The notes: generated by a model not told the origin, from the sequence alone. Positions 9,406-22,074 are shown, numbered from the stretch's first letter. The stretch is 57,484 nucleotides of DNA from Gammaproteobacteria bacterium (GCA_030832095.1 JAURJT010000090.1:1-57484); one strand, 5' to 3'. Numbers and translations are program-made.

Positions 9406-10575
9406 ATGCAAATACAATCGAAATTGCCCGACGTCGGAGCCACCATCTTTACAACGATGAGTAAGATGGCCCTGGAATACCAGGCAATCAATCTAGGGCA
9501 GGGGTTTCCAGACTTCAACACAGACCCCGCACTCTTGGGCCTGGTGTCTGAAGCAATGGCAAAAGGTTTGAATCAATACCCAGCGATGGCCGGGGTGCTG
9601 CCTCTACGTGAAGTCATCAGCCAAAAAATTGCTAATATTTACAAGCATCAATACGACCCTGATACTGAAATCACGATTACCAGCGGTGCCACACAAGCAA
9701 TTATGGCGAGCGTATTAGCTTGTGTTGGTGCGGGCGACGAGGTAATCGTTCTAGAGCCGTGCTACGACTGCTATATACCAGCCATTAAACTCGCTGGAGC
9801 CAAGCCCATTAGCGTCCCAATGCGTGCGCCCAGCGATATCAACTCTGTTTACAGTGTTGATTGGGGGTTAGTTAATGCTGCCATCACTAAAAACACCAAG
9901 CTGCTAATTGTAAATTTTCCGCATAACCCAACAGGCGCTGTCATTACCGCGACAGATCTAGATGAACTAGAAAAAATAGTTCATCAACACAATATTTTTT
10001 TACTAGCTGACGAAGTCTATGAACACATCATTTTTGATGGTGTCCAACACATCAGCCTCTCTACCAGACCAGCACTGGCAGCCAGAAGCTTCGTTATCTC
10101 TTCATTTGGCAAAACAACACATACGACAGGCTGGAAAATCGGCTACTGCTGCGCCCCAAAATTCATGACAGCAGAACTTAGAAAAGTTCATCAATTCATG
10201 GTATTTACAGTGCCTTCGCCTTTTCAACACGCCCTGGCGGTATACACAGCTGATTCAAACACATATTTAACATTGCCGAGTTTTTATCAAACAAAACGTG
10301 ATTACCTTTCGAATGGCTTACGCAATACTCGTTTCAAGGTTTTGCCAAGTCCAGGAACCTTTTTTTTACTCGCTGACTACAGCGATATCTCCGATCAGCA
10401 AGAAGCTGATTTTTCGATTTGGTTGACCAAAACGCATGGTGTTACGGTCATTCCAGTATCAGCTTTTTATCAGTCATCCGATGCCCCCGCTTCGAATCAC
10501 CAACTCGTCCGCTTTTGTTTTGCTAAACAGGAGGCCACCCTTGATTTAGCAATTGAACGTTTAGCGAAGGTTTGA
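9406..10575 (+). CDS. Class I/II PLP aminotransferase (YbdL/methionine aminotransferase-like)
   Basis: Fold-type I pyridoxal-phosphate aminotransferase of 389 residues, close to E. coli YbdL (methionine:2-oxo-acid aminotransferase) and kynurenine aminotransferases. Signatures are INLGQGFPDF near residue 29, SGATQAIMASVLACVGAGDEV at 93-113, NFPHNPTGA at 170-178, ADEVYEH at 201-207 and the PLP-lysine motif SSFGKTTHTTGWKIGY with Lys236 as the likely Schiff-base residue. A late LVRFCF supplies the substrate-carboxylate arginine. It stands alone between two DnaA-box-bearing AT-rich intervals and has more A/T-ending codons than the replication genes. The ATG at 9406 is the only good start; its ribosome-binding site is weak. 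Substrate preference is uncertain. Confidence 0.9.
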   Translation: MQIQSKLPDVGATIFTTMSKMALEYQAINLGQGFPDFNTDPALLGLVSEAMAKGLNQYPAMAGVLPLREVISQKIANIYKHQYDPDTEITITSGATQAIMASVLACVGAGDEVIVLEPCYDCYIPAIKLAGAKPISVPMRAPSDINSVYSVDWGLVNAAITKNTKLLIVNFPHNPTGAVITATDLDELEKIVHQHNIFLLADEVYEHIIFDGVQHISLSTRPALAARSFVISSFGKTTHTTGWKIGYCCAPKFMTAELRKVHQFMVFTVPSPFQHALAVYTADSNTYLTLPSFYQTKRDYLSNGLRNTRFKVLPSPGTFFLLADYSDISDQQEADFSIWLTKTHGVTVIPVSAFYQSSDAPASNHQLVRFCFAKQEATLDLAIERLAKV

Positions 10576-10968
10576 TTTAACCATGATCGATTGCTGAAAA
10601 TATTTTTTTTATAAAAACAACTTTTTGATAGTTGCTATGTCGTCCTGTTTTATCTCTTTTATTGTTTTTATATATAACAACTAATGGATAATAAGGCCTG
10701 TGGATAAAAGGTATAAATACAAATTTATGTTTATTTTCAAATATTTACGTAATATTTGACTTGTGAATAACTTCTGTTTAGTTTTGTGGATCAAGTTGGA
10801 TAAGTTTCGTTGGTCGCTAGTTGTGTCGACTTACCCCAAGTTCATGCACAGTTTGTTCACATGCCATTAGCCCTTGTTATCCACAGGTAAATTTTTTGTA
10901 ACTAATTTTCAATTGATGCGTGGAAACAACAAAGGTGTTGCTGCGCCTGACCCAGATAAAGGATTGTT
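10576..10968. other. AT-rich gene-free stretch with a second DnaA-box cluster
   Basis: This 393-base interval has no credible gene. It contains a perfect DnaA box TGTGGATAA at 10699-10707, a perfect box in the other orientation, TTATCCACA, at 10877-10885, and single-mismatch versions TGTGAATAA (10762-10770) and TGTGGATCA (10785-10793). A poly-T/A tract lies near 10600-10620. It could be the second half of a bipartite origin, a DnaA-titrating cluster, or the origin itself. The stretch 10920-10968 is the ribosome-binding region of the SDR gene. Confidence 0.65.
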
Positions 10969-11751
10969 ATGTTGCGCGGTAAAACAGCGTTAATTACTGG
11001 TTCGGTCGCTGGCTTAGGCTATGCAATGGCAGAAGCACTTGCTGAACAACAAGCAAACATCATTTTGCACGGACTGGAGCCTCTAGAACAAGTACAACAG
11101 GCTAGCGAACGATTGCAGTCAAAGTATGGAGTGCCTGTTATTTATAGTCAGGCAAATTTAACAGTTGTGCCTGAAATTGAAACACTGATCGAATACGCTC
11201 AAAGAACATTTGGTGGCGTTGATATTCTCATTAACAACGCAGTGATTAGAAATTTCGCCGCTATTGATACGCTTAAAACGGAGTCTTGGAACGAGTCAAT
11301 TGCTGTTAATTTATCAGCAGCCTTTCACACTTCGCGCTTAACAATCCCCCAGATGAAAAAACGGATGTGGGGCAGAATTATCAACATATCTTCTGTATAC
11401 GGCACGACAGCAACTGCAAATCGAGTGTCATACATCACAACTAAAACAGCACTGATAGGCTTAACAAAAAGCACAGCGATGGATGTTGCGACAGAGGGGA
11501 TCACTTGTAATGCGCTATGCCCGGGAACTGTTCCGACCCCACCAATCGTTGAGCGGATTGCAGGTAATGCCGCAAAAGCTGGAATCACTATTGAAGAGGC
11601 CGAGCACGATTACATTTCAAGTCGCCATCCGACGGGTCGCTTTGTCGCCATGAAAAGTGTGGCGAGCTTTGCCGTATTTTTATGTAGTGAGGCAGGAAAG
11701 GATATTACGGGTGCAGTGTTGCCCGTTGATGGTGGCTGGACCATCGAGTAG
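10969..11751 (+). CDS. Short-chain dehydrogenase/reductase, 3-hydroxybutyrate dehydrogenase-like
   Basis: NAD(P)-dependent oxidoreductase of 260 residues with a classical SDR layout. TGSVAGLG (residues 10-17) is the cofactor-binding glycine motif, with Leu where Ile is usual. LINNAV (88-92) is the NNAG-like motif and IINISSVYG (137-145) carries the catalytic Ser. Tyr155 and Lys159 form the YxxxK pair. The opening MLRGKTALITGS and the CPGTVPTPP loop resemble D-3-hydroxybutyrate dehydrogenases, but many SDR subfamilies share these. It converges on mnmE, with 8 bases between the stops. A metabolic gene between the origin and mnmE is not the standard arrangement. Substrate is uncertain. Confidence 0.87.
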   Translation: MLRGKTALITGSVAGLGYAMAEALAEQQANIILHGLEPLEQVQQASERLQSKYGVPVIYSQANLTVVPEIETLIEYAQRTFGGVDILINNAVIRNFAAIDTLKTESWNESIAVNLSAAFHTSRLTIPQMKKRMWGRIINISSVYGTTATANRVSYITTKTALIGLTKSTAMDVATEGITCNALCPGTVPTPPIVERIAGNAAKAGITIEEAEHDYISSRHPTGRFVAMKSVASFAVFLCSEAGKDITGAVLPVDGGWTIE

Positions 11752-11759
11752 CTAGATTG

Positions 11760-13118
11760 CTATTTGCCGATGCAGAAGCGTGAAAAAATTTCGCCAAGCA
11801 AATCATCAGGAGTCATCTGACCTGTGATCAGCCCAAGTTGGGTATGGGCCAAGCGAAGTTCTTCTGCAAAAAGATCTAACACGAGATCTTTTTGTAAAGC
11901 GTACTCACTTGCCTGAGTCAGATGTTGTTGTGCTGCAATCAAGGCATCAACATGGCGCTGCCGTGCTAACCACGGAGACTCTTGTCCGGGGTTCCAACCA
12001 GCTAACTCAAGCAGTTTTGCACGTAACGCATCAAGCCCTTGGCCAGTTTTGGCTGAAATAAATAGTGTGTCGTTCAACGTGGTGACTAACTTGTTTGATA
12101 GGTCAACTTTATTGCAAACATTAAGAACAATTGATTTCGCTGAACGACGTTTTTGAATATACGGATCCAGCGTGAGATGATTGGTATCGATAGCACTTAG
12201 ATGCAAAATGACATCAGCTTGTTCAATCGCAGCCCAAGTCCGTTCAATACCGATCGCCTCAATGGTGTCAGCGGTATCACGTAAACCCGCTGTATCGGTA
12301 ATCGTAATGGGTACACCATCAAGAGAAATGACCTGACTCACTTTGTCTCTGGTTGTACCAGCGATATGGGTCACGATCGCAAGATCTTGTCCCGACAACG
12401 CATTAAGCAAACTCGATTTTCCAACATTGGGTTCGCCCGCTAAAACGACATGTAATCCCTCGCGTAAAACCACACCTTGACGTGAAGCAGATAGAATTTC
12501 TGCAAGTTCGCGTTGCAGCACCTCGAGTTTTGCGTGAGCCTGATATTTTTCGAGAAATTCAATTTCTTCTTCAGGAAAATCGAGCGTGGCCTCAACTAAC
12601 AACCGAAGATTAACGATGGAGGCTGAAAGAGTGTTGATGCATTTTGAAAAAGAGCCCGTCATCGAAACGACGGCGGCGCGCGCAGCTGCTTCAGAAGTGG
12701 CATCAATTAAATCGGCAATAGCCTCTGCTTGGGCTAAATCAATTTTGTCGTTTAAGAACGCCCGCAATGTGAACTCGCCGGGAGAAGCGATATGAATATT
12801 GAACTTAGCACCAACTATTAAGCAGCGGTTGAGTAGTTGTTGTAAAACTGCTGGCCCCCCGTGACCTTGTAACTCAAGCACATCTTCACCAGTGTACGAG
12901 GCGGGGCCCACAAAGTAGAGCGCAATGCCTTGATCGATGGCGTTGCCATCAGCATCTGGAAAGCGACAGTAGGTGGCGTGACGGGGCTCGAGAGCCCTGC
13001 CAAGTAGTGCATAGATAAAGGGCCCCAAATGGGGCCCGGAGACACGCACTACGCCGATGCCACCCCTACCAGGGGCGGTGGCAATTGCAACGATAGGACG
13101 CTGATTTAAAGAGCCCAT
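11760..13118 (-). CDS. mnmE: tRNA modification GTPase MnmE
   Basis: GTPase partner of MnmG in cmnm5U34 tRNA modification. It is 452 residues, the usual length. The N-terminal folate-binding domain starts with [20 protein letters not shown]. The G domain has the P-loop [21 protein letters not shown], and NKVDLS. The C-terminus ends FCIGK, with the conserved Cys449. The ATG at 13118 has AGG upstream and follows yidC by 12 bases. It is the last gene of the minus-strand unit rpmH-rnpA-yidD-yidC-mnmE, the standard order in proteobacteria. Confidence 0.98.
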   Translation of the reverse strand: MGSLNQRPIVAIATAPGRGGIGVVRVSGPHLGPFIYALLGRALEPRHATYCRFPDADGNAIDQGIALYFVGPASYTGEDVLELQGHGGPAVLQQLLNRCLIVGAKFNIHIASPGEFTLRAFLNDKIDLAQAEAIADLIDATSEAAARAAVVSMTGSFSKCINTLSASIVNLRLLVEATLDFPEEEIEFLEKYQAHAKLEVLQRELAEILSASRQGVVLREGLHVVLAGEPNVGKSSLLNALSGQDLAIVTHIAGTTRDKVSQVISLDGVPITITDTAGLRDTADTIEAIGIERTWAAIEQADVILHLSAIDTNHLTLDPYIQKRRSAKSIVLNVCNKVDLSNKLVTTLNDTLFISAKTGQGLDALRAKLLELAGWNPGQESPWLARQRHVDALIAAQQHLTQASEYALQKDLVLDLFAEELRLAHTQLGLITGQMTPDDLLGEIFSRFCIGK

Positions 13119-13130
13119 TCAACCTGCAGA

Positions 13131-14846
13131 TTAACGATTTGAAGCCGTTGCGACGGCGGCCATCTTATTTGTGATGTACCACTGTTGCGCGATGGACAAT
13201 ATATTGTTCACGCACCAGTACAAAACAAGCCCGGAAGGGAAAAAGAACATCATGCCACCAAATACTAAAGGCATAAACATCATGACTTTTGCTTGTACGG
13301 GGTCGGGTGGTGTTGGGTTCAAACGCATTTGTACGAACATGGTCACCATCATGATGGCGGGCAGGATAAAGTATGGATCTCGTACCGATAGATCATGTAC
13401 CCACAACACCCAAGGGGCGCCGCGTAATTCAACGCTTGAGCCCAATACGTAATAAAGTGAAATGAACACAGGAATTTGAATCACAATAGGCAAACAACCA
13501 CCGAGAGGGTTAATTTTTTCGGTGCGATACATTTCCATCATGGCGGTGTTGAGCTTTTGCCGATCATCACCAAACTTTTCTTTTAATGCTTGCAAACGGG
13601 GCGCAACCATTTTCATCTTAGCCATCGAGCGATAACTTGCCGCTGATAGAGGATAAAATGCAGCCTTGATTAAGACCGTTAAAAGCACGATTGTCCAGCC
13701 CCAATTGCCCAATAAAGAAAACAACCAAGTCATCAACGAGAAGACTGGTTTAGCAATAATCGTCAGTAGTCCATAATCAATTACTAGTTCTAGGCCTGGC
13801 GCCAATGCCTCGAGGGCGGTTTGATCTTGCGGGCCGACCCATAATTTCGCAGCTATCGTCAGACTACTATTAGGAGCAATGCTCCCAATAGGTTCAATAC
13901 TACGTATGGCGTACAGATTTTTTTCGAGCTCTGTCATGTCGTAAGTGCGTGACTTGCCCTGAGGGGGCACCCAAGCCGTGACAAAGTAATGCTGAATAAA
14001 GGCAAACCAACCGTTATCTGCATGCTTGATGTAACTTGCCTTACGCTTTTCAACTTCAGTTAACGTTACTTTTTGAAATTTCTCTTGCTCAGAATAGATC
14101 GCAGCACCAACGAAATTTGCTGGGCCACTCAAGAAACTGGGAGCACTGCTCGTGCCGGCTGGGTCAGAACCATCACGAGTGATTTGCAAGTAAACCGAGG
14201 GAGTAATCGCTAGCGAGGACAGATTTTCAATCTGATGTGCAACATCGACAGCGTAGTCACCACGCTTGAGTGTAAAAGTCTTGGTGAGCTTGACGTCACC
14301 TGAAGTCGATGAAAACTTAATCACTAAGGTGTCACCTTTAAGTTCACGCGCATCAGTCTCAAGAGTGAACGGAACGAGGTGATTAGGAAAGGTCACCCCA
14401 GCCGAGGCGCCCGTTAAACCCGACTGCACAACGTAAGTATGCCCGGCCGTGCGCTCTAAAAGAGTAAAAGGCTTTTGGGGATCATCAACAGAGGGAAAGG
14501 CTAGCAAATCTGTACGAATCAGCTGAGCGCCCTGGAGATCAAACGTTAATGCTAAAACATCGGTTTTAAACAAAACGGTTTGCGCGGTCGGGCTCACTGC
14601 GGCTGCTAAGCCGGGCACCGTCGCAACCGAGCTGCTAGCTGCGGTTACGGTGGCCGCGGCTGGAGCCACCGGCACACCCGCGTTGTTTGCCGGTGAGGCA
14701 CCGTCTGGGGTCTCGGCCTTGGGCTTCACGCTCGCGGGTGGTGCGCCAAAAACGGGGGGGTTTCCTTGATGAACTTGCCAGTTGTTCCACAGCATCAGCA
14801 GTGAAAACGAAAAAATCATCAATAGGATGGTGCGGCGGATGTCCAT
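13131..14846 (-). CDS. yidC: Membrane protein insertase YidC
   Basis: Inner-membrane insertase that works with or without SecYEG. It is 571 residues, the length of the Gram-negative form. One N-terminal membrane helix (about 6-22) precedes a low-complexity Ala/Pro/Val linker and a large periplasmic beta-rich domain. The conserved five-helix membrane core starts at about 350 and contains NWGWTIVLLTVLIKAAFYPLSAASYRSMAKMK, whose Arg lies in the hydrophilic groove, and GGCLPIVIQIPVFISLYYVL. The C-terminal tail is short. It lies between yidD and mnmE in the standard cluster. Confidence 0.98.
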   Translation of the reverse strand: MDIRRTILLMIFSFSLLMLWNNWQVHQGNPPVFGAPPASVKPKAETPDGASPANNAGVPVAPAAATVTAASSSVATVPGLAAAVSPTAQTVLFKTDVLALTFDLQGAQLIRTDLLAFPSVDDPQKPFTLLERTAGHTYVVQSGLTGASAGVTFPNHLVPFTLETDARELKGDTLVIKFSSTSGDVKLTKTFTLKRGDYAVDVAHQIENLSSLAITPSVYLQITRDGSDPAGTSSAPSFLSGPANFVGAAIYSEQEKFQKVTLTEVEKRKASYIKHADNGWFAFIQHYFVTAWVPPQGKSRTYDMTELEKNLYAIRSIEPIGSIAPNSSLTIAAKLWVGPQDQTALEALAPGLELVIDYGLLTIIAKPVFSLMTWLFSLLGNWGWTIVLLTVLIKAAFYPLSAASYRSMAKMKMVAPRLQALKEKFGDDRQKLNTAMMEMYRTEKINPLGGCLPIVIQIPVFISLYYVLGSSVELRGAPWVLWVHDLSVRDPYFILPAIMMVTMFVQMRLNPTPPDPVQAKVMMFMPLVFGGMMFFFPSGLVLYWCVNNILSIAQQWYITNKMAAVATASNR

Positions 14847-14897
14847 GCTTGCCCAAATATATAAAATAGCGAACTAGAGAAGGCTCGCAGTTTAGCG

Positions 14898-15179
14898 TTA
14901 ATCTAGATGACAGCGGTGTGATGGTGTGACGCAATCAGTGTTTTTAGAAACTATTTTTGAAGGCAGTGCTGGCACAGGGTCAAATCCGCCCTGACACCAA
15001 GGGTGGCAACGCCCTAAGCGTGAAACAGCAAGACCGGAGCCTTTTAAAGCGCCCCAGGTCTGAATGGCCTCGATGGCATAGCTCGAGCAGGTTGGCGTAA
15101 ACCGACAACTGTTGCCAAGCCAAGGACTTAAGAAAAACTTATACGCCCGAATCGGCAAAATTAACATAGCCTTTAGCAT
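14898..15179 (-). CDS. yidD: Membrane protein insertion efficiency factor YidD
   Basis: Small membrane-associated protein of 93 residues that helps YidC-dependent insertion. The family signature is complete: [45 protein letters not shown] followed by [15 protein letters not shown]. The three cysteines of the Cys-x-Phe-x-Pro-x-Cys segment and the later CHPWC are present. Its ATG at 15179 overlaps the rnpA stop by 7 bases, implying coupled translation. The tail beyond about residue 75 is not conserved. Confidence 0.97.
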   Translation of the reverse strand: MLKAMLILPIRAYKFFLSPWLGNSCRFTPTCSSYAIEAIQTWGALKGSGLAVSRLGRCHPWCQGGFDPVPALPSKIVSKNTDCVTPSHRCHLD

Positions 15180-15556
15180 TGACTGGCCTTTATAAAATGC
15201 GCATCTACCTCTTGGCGGGCCGCTCGTTTCAGTGCAGTTAAGCTTACCAACTCAATGCGTTTATTCAATCGAACAACATAGTCTGCAGCGGGTAAAGATA
15301 AGCGACACGAGCGAAAAGCCTCGCGAACAACGCGTTTTAGCGCGTTGCGTGTTGAGGCGTGCTGAGCAAAGCGCTTAGCCATTATCAGGCCTAAGCGAGC
15401 GATAGGTGGCCCAGCGCAAAGTTGCTCGGACGACACAACAACCTTCGCGGTAACCACAAAATAAACCCCACGGGCTACCCTGCGACCGGAGAGGGCCGCA
15501 GAGAACTCGGTGGGGCGGTGCAAGCGCGCCGCCGTCGGAAACGTGGCGCTAGGCAT
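15173..15556 (-). CDS. rnpA: Ribonuclease P protein component
   Basis: Protein subunit of RNase P, which binds the catalytic RNA and pre-tRNA leader. With the ATG at 15556 it has 127 residues, the family length, starting [20 protein letters not shown]. The signature [13 protein letters not shown] (RNR motif) is clear. The frame stays open to a TTG at 15601, but those extra 15 residues do not resemble the family. The gap to rpmH is 71 bases and the 3' end overlaps yidD. Confidence 0.95.
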   Translation of the reverse strand: MPSATFPTAARLHRPTEFSAALSGRRVARGVYFVVTAKVVVSSEQLCAGPPIARLGLIMAKRFAQHASTRNALKRVVREAFRSCRLSLPAADYVVRLNKRIELVSLTALKRAARQEVDAHFIKASQC

Positions 15557-15627
15557 CAGAGCAGTGTTGTCGTAAATGGGCGAAGAGCCCACAACAGTCA
15601 AGTTGGCTGATCAGTTCAGTTGACTGA

Positions 15628-15762
15628 TTAAACAGCCAGGCGCTTACGGCCTTTAGCACGACGGGCGTTGATGACTGCGCGGCCACCGCGTGTTTTCATG
15701 CGCACTCGAAAGCCGTGAGTGCGCTTACGGCGGGTAACGGAAGGCTGGTAGGTACGTTTCAT
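15628..15762 (-). CDS. rpmH: 50S ribosomal protein L34
   Basis: Short 44-residue gene. It reads [18 protein letters not shown] and continues with the conserved [24 protein letters not shown] to a TAA at 15628. It is a universal ribosomal protein of the large subunit and, as usual, lies just upstream of rnpA and divergent from dnaA. Confidence 0.99.
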   Translation of the reverse strand: MKRTYQPSVTRRKRTHGFRVRMKTRGGRAVINARRAKGRKRLAV

Positions 15763-15940
15763 GATGAGTGGCCCAACAAAGAGCGAAAAAGGTTTAGGAT
15801 AATACTAAAAAGCCCTCCATTTCATCAAAAAAACCGAACTTAGTCAAATGGTTAGGGCAAACCTAAGGGTAAATTGCCTGCGTTCCTGTGGATAACCTTG
15901 GCCCTGACAGGGTAGAATCAGACTTTACTTAGCGAGTCAC
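15763..15940 (+). promoter_or_regulatory. dnaA upstream region with one DnaA box
   Basis: The 178 bases between divergent rpmH and dnaA contain one perfect DnaA box in the TGTGGATAA orientation at 15887-15895, about 45 bases before the dnaA ATG. A possible -10 hexamer TAGAAT lies at 15913-15918. A box in this position commonly serves autorepression of dnaA. A single box and moderate A+T make this a less likely origin than 9124-9405. Confidence 0.65.
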
Positions 15941-17419
15941 ATGAACCAGTTTTGGCAGTCCTGCGTCTTGCACCTAGAGCAGGAGTTTCCTCCCCAGCAA
16001 ATCAGCGCGTGGATACGTCCGCTGATTCCGCTTGCCTTCGATGAGGCGCAGGCGTGCTTACGGTTGTCCGCGCCAAATCGATTCAAACTTGACTGGGTGC
16101 GCAAAAACTTTGCGCATCAAATCGAAACCTTTGCATCAAACTGGTACAAAAGACCCGTACAAGTTTTGTTTGAACTGCCCCCACCAGAACAAGAGTTGCG
16201 AGCGCCAACCCTAAAGGCAAGCGCACACCACGAGGCGACCGCTGGGCAAGGTGATGCCGCGACGTTTTCGCCGTTGTCTGGTTTGACTGACAATCTGCTC
16301 GACGCGCAACTGCTACCACCCGGCCAAGTGGCGGTGCAGACACCGAATTTAAATGGTGTCGCGATGTCACAGTCAATCACGCCATCGGCCGACGAGCGCT
16401 CACGCTTAAACGTAGAACTTACCTTTGATAATTTTGTAACAGGCAAGGCAAATCAGCTCGCTCGGGCTGCCGCCTTACAGGTTGCCGAAAATCCCGGCAC
16501 CTCATATAACCCGTTGTTTTTGTACGGCGGTGTTGGTTTGGGTAAAACGCATTTGATTCACGCCATCGGTAATGCGTTGCTCGCGGCTGGCAAAGGTGCG
16601 CGCGTCAGATATGTTCATGCAGACCAGTATGTATCAGACGTTGTCAAAGCGTATCAACGCAAAGCATTTGATGATTTCAAACGCTATTACCATTCTCTTG
16701 ACCTGCTACTGATCGACGATATTCAGTTTTTCTCAGGCAAGAACCGTACACAAGAAGAATTCTTCTACGCCTTTGAAGCCATGGTTGCGCAGCGCAAGCA
16801 GATTATCATCACTAGCGATACGTATCCCAAAGAGCTCTCGGGTATTGATACCCGGTTGATATCGAGGTTTGACTCGGGGCTCACGGTTGCGATTGAACCC
16901 CCCGAGCTTGAAATGCGGGTTGCCATTTTGTTGCGCAAGGCCGAGCAAGAGGGCGTAACACTACCCGAAGATGTTGCGTTTTTTATTGCAAAACATTTGC
17001 GCAGTAACGTTCGAGAGCTTGAGGGTGCGCTGAAAAAAGTTGTGGCGTATGCGCGTTTTCATGGCCGCGAAGTTGCCAACGTTGATATCTGCAAAGACGC
17101 TTTAAAAGACTTGTTGTCAGCGTCTAGTGGGCAGGTGACGGTTGAGAACATTCAAAAAACGGTCGCTGACTACTACAAAATGAAGGTCGCTGATATGTAT
17201 TCAAAGCGGCGCCCTGCCAACATTGCGATGCCGCGTCAGGTCGCGATGTATCTAGCTAAAGAACTGACGCAAAAAAGCTTGCCAGAAATTGGCGATCTGT
17301 TTGGTGGTCGCGATCACACCACGGTGTTACATGCGGTGAGAAAAATCACCGATCTACGTGCGAAACAAGCAGACTTTAACCATACGCTGCATGTGCTTGA
17401 ACAAACTTTAAAGGGATAA
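15941..17419 (+). CDS. dnaA: Chromosomal replication initiator DnaA
   Basis: AAA+ ATPase that binds DnaA boxes and opens the origin. It is 492 residues. Domain I is at the N-terminus ([25 protein letters not shown]), followed by a variable linker. The AAA+ core has the Walker A motif GGVGLGKTH at about 196-204, Walker [10 protein letters not shown] and the [10 protein letters not shown] sensor region. The C-terminal DNA-binding domain has [15 protein letters not shown]. It is followed after 3 bases by dnaN and shows no strong ribosome-binding site. Candidate target sites lie at 9139, 9233-9297, 10699-10885 and 15887. Confidence 0.99.
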   Translation: MNQFWQSCVLHLEQEFPPQQISAWIRPLIPLAFDEAQACLRLSAPNRFKLDWVRKNFAHQIETFASNWYKRPVQVLFELPPPEQELRAPTLKASAHHEATAGQGDAATFSPLSGLTDNLLDAQLLPPGQVAVQTPNLNGVAMSQSITPSADERSRLNVELTFDNFVTGKANQLARAAALQVAENPGTSYNPLFLYGGVGLGKTHLIHAIGNALLAAGKGARVRYVHADQYVSDVVKAYQRKAFDDFKRYYHSLDLLLIDDIQFFSGKNRTQEEFFYAFEAMVAQRKQIIITSDTYPKELSGIDTRLISRFDSGLTVAIEPPELEMRVAILLRKAEQEGVTLPEDVAFFIAKHLRSNVRELEGALKKVVAYARFHGREVANVDICKDALKDLLSASSGQVTVENIQKTVADYYKMKVADMYSKRRPANIAMPRQVAMYLAKELTQKSLPEIGDLFGGRDHTTVLHAVRKITDLRAKQADFNHTLHVLEQTLKG

Positions 17420-17422
17420 TCC

Positions 17423-18532
17423 ATGCAACTTGTCCAGACCCCCCGCGATGCCTTACTCAAACCGCTATCGACTGTTGCCGGTATTGTTGAGCGGCGTCAC
17501 ACACTGCCTATACTTGCCAACATTTTGGTGCGCAAGCAAGCGCAACGGGTATCGTTCATTGCGACAGACCTCGAAGTACAAATCACCACGCATGCTGATT
17601 TTGGTACCGGCGCAGAAAGCGAATCGCTCACCGTCGCAGCGCGCAAGCTATTAGATATCTTGCGGGCCTTACCCGATACGGGCGATGTCAAACTCTCAAC
17701 GACAGGCGGCAAACTGGCTGTTCAAACGGGCAAAAGCCGGTTCTCGCTGCAGACGCTTGCAGCAACTGAGTTTCCGACGATGACGCAGCCCGAGCGCTGG
17801 GACGTCTCATTGACGCTACCGCGCAAGACACTTAAGCATTTGTTCAACATGGCGCACTTTGCCATGGCACAACAAGACATCCGCTACTACTTAAACGGAA
17901 TGCTGATGGTGTTTGAACCAGGTCTGTTGCGAGCGGTGGCAACCGATGGGCATCGCCTGGCTCACAGCTCAACCGCAGTCGAGGGTGTGCTTGCCAAACA
18001 CGAAGTGATCGTGCCGCGCAAAACCGTGCTCGAAATGCAGCGCTTGTTAGACGACTCAGACGAGCCGGTCACTATTGATGTGGCCCCTGGGCAAATACGG
18101 TTTTCATTTGGCCATGTTGAGTTAGTGTCAAAACTAGTCGAAGGAAAATTTCCTGACTTCAATCGCGTGATCCCCTCTAATTACACGCGTCATTTTGATG
18201 TGTCGCGTGAGATCTTGCAGGGGTGCTTGCAGCGCGCAGCGATTTTGACAACAGACAAATTTCGTAGCGTTCGCTTGCAGTTGGGACAGCATCTGTTAAA
18301 GATCTCTTCAACAAACGCCGAACAAGAAGAAGCACAAGAAGAAGTCGACGTTGATTACGAACACGAGGCTTTAGACGTTGGATTCAACGTCAGCTACTTG
18401 CTAGATTTCTTAGCCAACGTCAAAGCCGAAACGATTCGCTGGTCTGTCATGCCCGATGCGAACGCCTCAGCCCTTATTACTTTGCCTGATGACGAGTCTT
18501 TTAAGTACGTCGTCATGCCTATGCGGATTTAA
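17423..18532 (+). CDS. dnaN: DNA polymerase III beta sliding clamp
   Basis: Processivity clamp, 369 residues with three clamp folds. It starts MQLVQTPRDALLKPLSTVAGIVERRHTLPILANIL and contains the family motif ATDGHRLAH and the C-terminal YVVMPMRI that lines the partner-binding pocket. It is cotranscribed with dnaA (3-base gap) and gyrB (3-base gap). Confidence 0.99.
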   Translation: MQLVQTPRDALLKPLSTVAGIVERRHTLPILANILVRKQAQRVSFIATDLEVQITTHADFGTGAESESLTVAARKLLDILRALPDTGDVKLSTTGGKLAVQTGKSRFSLQTLAATEFPTMTQPERWDVSLTLPRKTLKHLFNMAHFAMAQQDIRYYLNGMLMVFEPGLLRAVATDGHRLAHSSTAVEGVLAKHEVIVPRKTVLEMQRLLDDSDEPVTIDVAPGQIRFSFGHVELVSKLVEGKFPDFNRVIPSNYTRHFDVSREILQGCLQRAAILTTDKFRSVRLQLGQHLLKISSTNAEQEEAQEEVDVDYEHEALDVGFNVSYLLDFLANVKAETIRWSVMPDANASALITLPDDESFKYVVMPMRI

Positions 18533-21001
<2,469 letters not shown>

Positions 21002-21021
21002 CTACGCGTCATCGTGTTAGT

Positions 21022-21052
21022 AAAAAAGGGCTGCGTTCATACAGCCCTTTTT
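21022..21052 (+). terminator. Rho-independent terminator after gyrB
   Basis: Stem GGGCTG (21028-21033) pairs with CAGCCC (21042-21047) around an 8-base loop. It is flanked by an A run and followed by TTTTT. It lies 21 bases after the gyrB stop. Confidence 0.85.
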
Positions 21053-21084
21053 GTTTCAAGCACCCATTACAACAGAGGAACATT

Positions 21085-22074
21085 ATGTTTGATCGACTAA
21101 AACAAAAAACGGCACAATCTTTATGTGCTCTTGTGTTGGCAAGTTTAAGCACCTTGGCCGTTGCTGCGTATCCTGACCGAGCGTTGACGTTGATCGTGCC
21201 TTTTGCGGCCGGTGGACCGACAGACGTGATGGCGCGCGTAGTGGCAGAGAGCTTATCTAAAGTGCTGGGCCAATCTGTGATCGTTGAAAACACACCGGGT
21301 GCTGGCGGCACAGTTGGCGGCACGCGTGCCTCGCGAGCCGCAGGTGATGGTTACACCATACTGATCGGTAACGGCGGCACGCTAGCCGTGAGCGCTACGC
21401 TGTATAAAAACTTAAGTTTCGACGTACTGAAAGATTTTATTCCGATTGCGTCAATCGGCGATGCGCCACAAATTGTGTCGGCACGTAAAGATTTTCCAGC
21501 GAGCGGGCTTGATGAGTTTGCCGCGTACCTTAAGCAAAACGCGCCGCGGTTGAATTTTGGTGCAGCCGGGGTGGGCTCTGGAACGTGGCTAGGTGGCCAA
21601 CTCATTAATGTCAAATTAGGGGTGAAAGTGAACGGCGTGAATTATCGTGGCGCTGGGCAAGCAGTCAACGATGTCATGGCCGGCCACATTGATTACATGG
21701 TTGAGAGCACCACGACTGCAGTGAAATACGTCAAATCAGGTTTGGTAAAAGGTGTGGTGGTATTGCGCCCTAAACGCATTGCTGCGTTGCCCGACGTACC
21801 GTCAGCCGGTGAGTCAGGGTTTCCTGACTTACTGTATGACATCTGGAATATGATTTTGGTGCCTAAAGGGACACCTCCAGACGTTGTAAAAAAATTGAAT
21901 CAGTCGCTCGTCTTGGCGTTGCAGGCACCAGAGTTGCGAGCACGGTTTGAGGCTGCTGGCATTGAAGACACAACGCCTGAGCAAAAAACTCCTGAAGGGG
22001 CACGCGCATTGTTAGCGAGCGAAGTTGCGCGCTGGAGACCGGTGATTATTGATTTGGGCGCAACTCCCGACTAG
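21085..22074 (+). CDS. Bug-family periplasmic solute receptor (TctC type)
   Basis: Predicted periplasmic binding protein of 329 residues. The Sec signal runs from MFDRLKQKTAQSLCALVLA to VAA near residue 27. The family core is complete: LTLIVPFAAGGPTDVMARVVAESLSKVLGQ, VIVENTPGAGGTVGGTRASR, and VNYRGAGQAVNDVMAGHIDYMVES. It is a separate paralogue of the gene at 1809. No TctAB membrane genes are adjacent. An iron alcohol dehydrogenase follows 97 bases later, so the ligand might be a substrate of that enzyme, but this is a guess from position. Confidence 0.92.
   Translation: MFDRLKQKTAQSLCALVLASLSTLAVAAYPDRALTLIVPFAAGGPTDVMARVVAESLSKVLGQSVIVENTPGAGGTVGGTRASRAAGDGYTILIGNGGTLAVSATLYKNLSFDVLKDFIPIASIGDAPQIVSARKDFPASGLDEFAAYLKQNAPRLNFGAAGVGSGTWLGGQLINVKLGVKVNGVNYRGAGQAVNDVMAGHIDYMVESTTTAVKYVKSGLVKGVVVLRPKRIAALPDVPSAGESGFPDLLYDIWNMILVPKGTPPDVVKKLNQSLVLALQAPELRARFEAAGIEDTTPEQKTPEGARALLASEVARWRPVIIDLGATPD

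Noticed and set aside
15557..15601. TTG start giving 15 more residues on RnpA
   Set aside because: The added residues do not match the family, and the ATG at 15556 gives the usual length.
15763..15940. Origin at the rpmH-dnaA gap
   Set aside because: There is only one DnaA box and moderate A+T here, against parS, a box array and an A/T tract at 8881-9405. It is kept as a dnaA control region.
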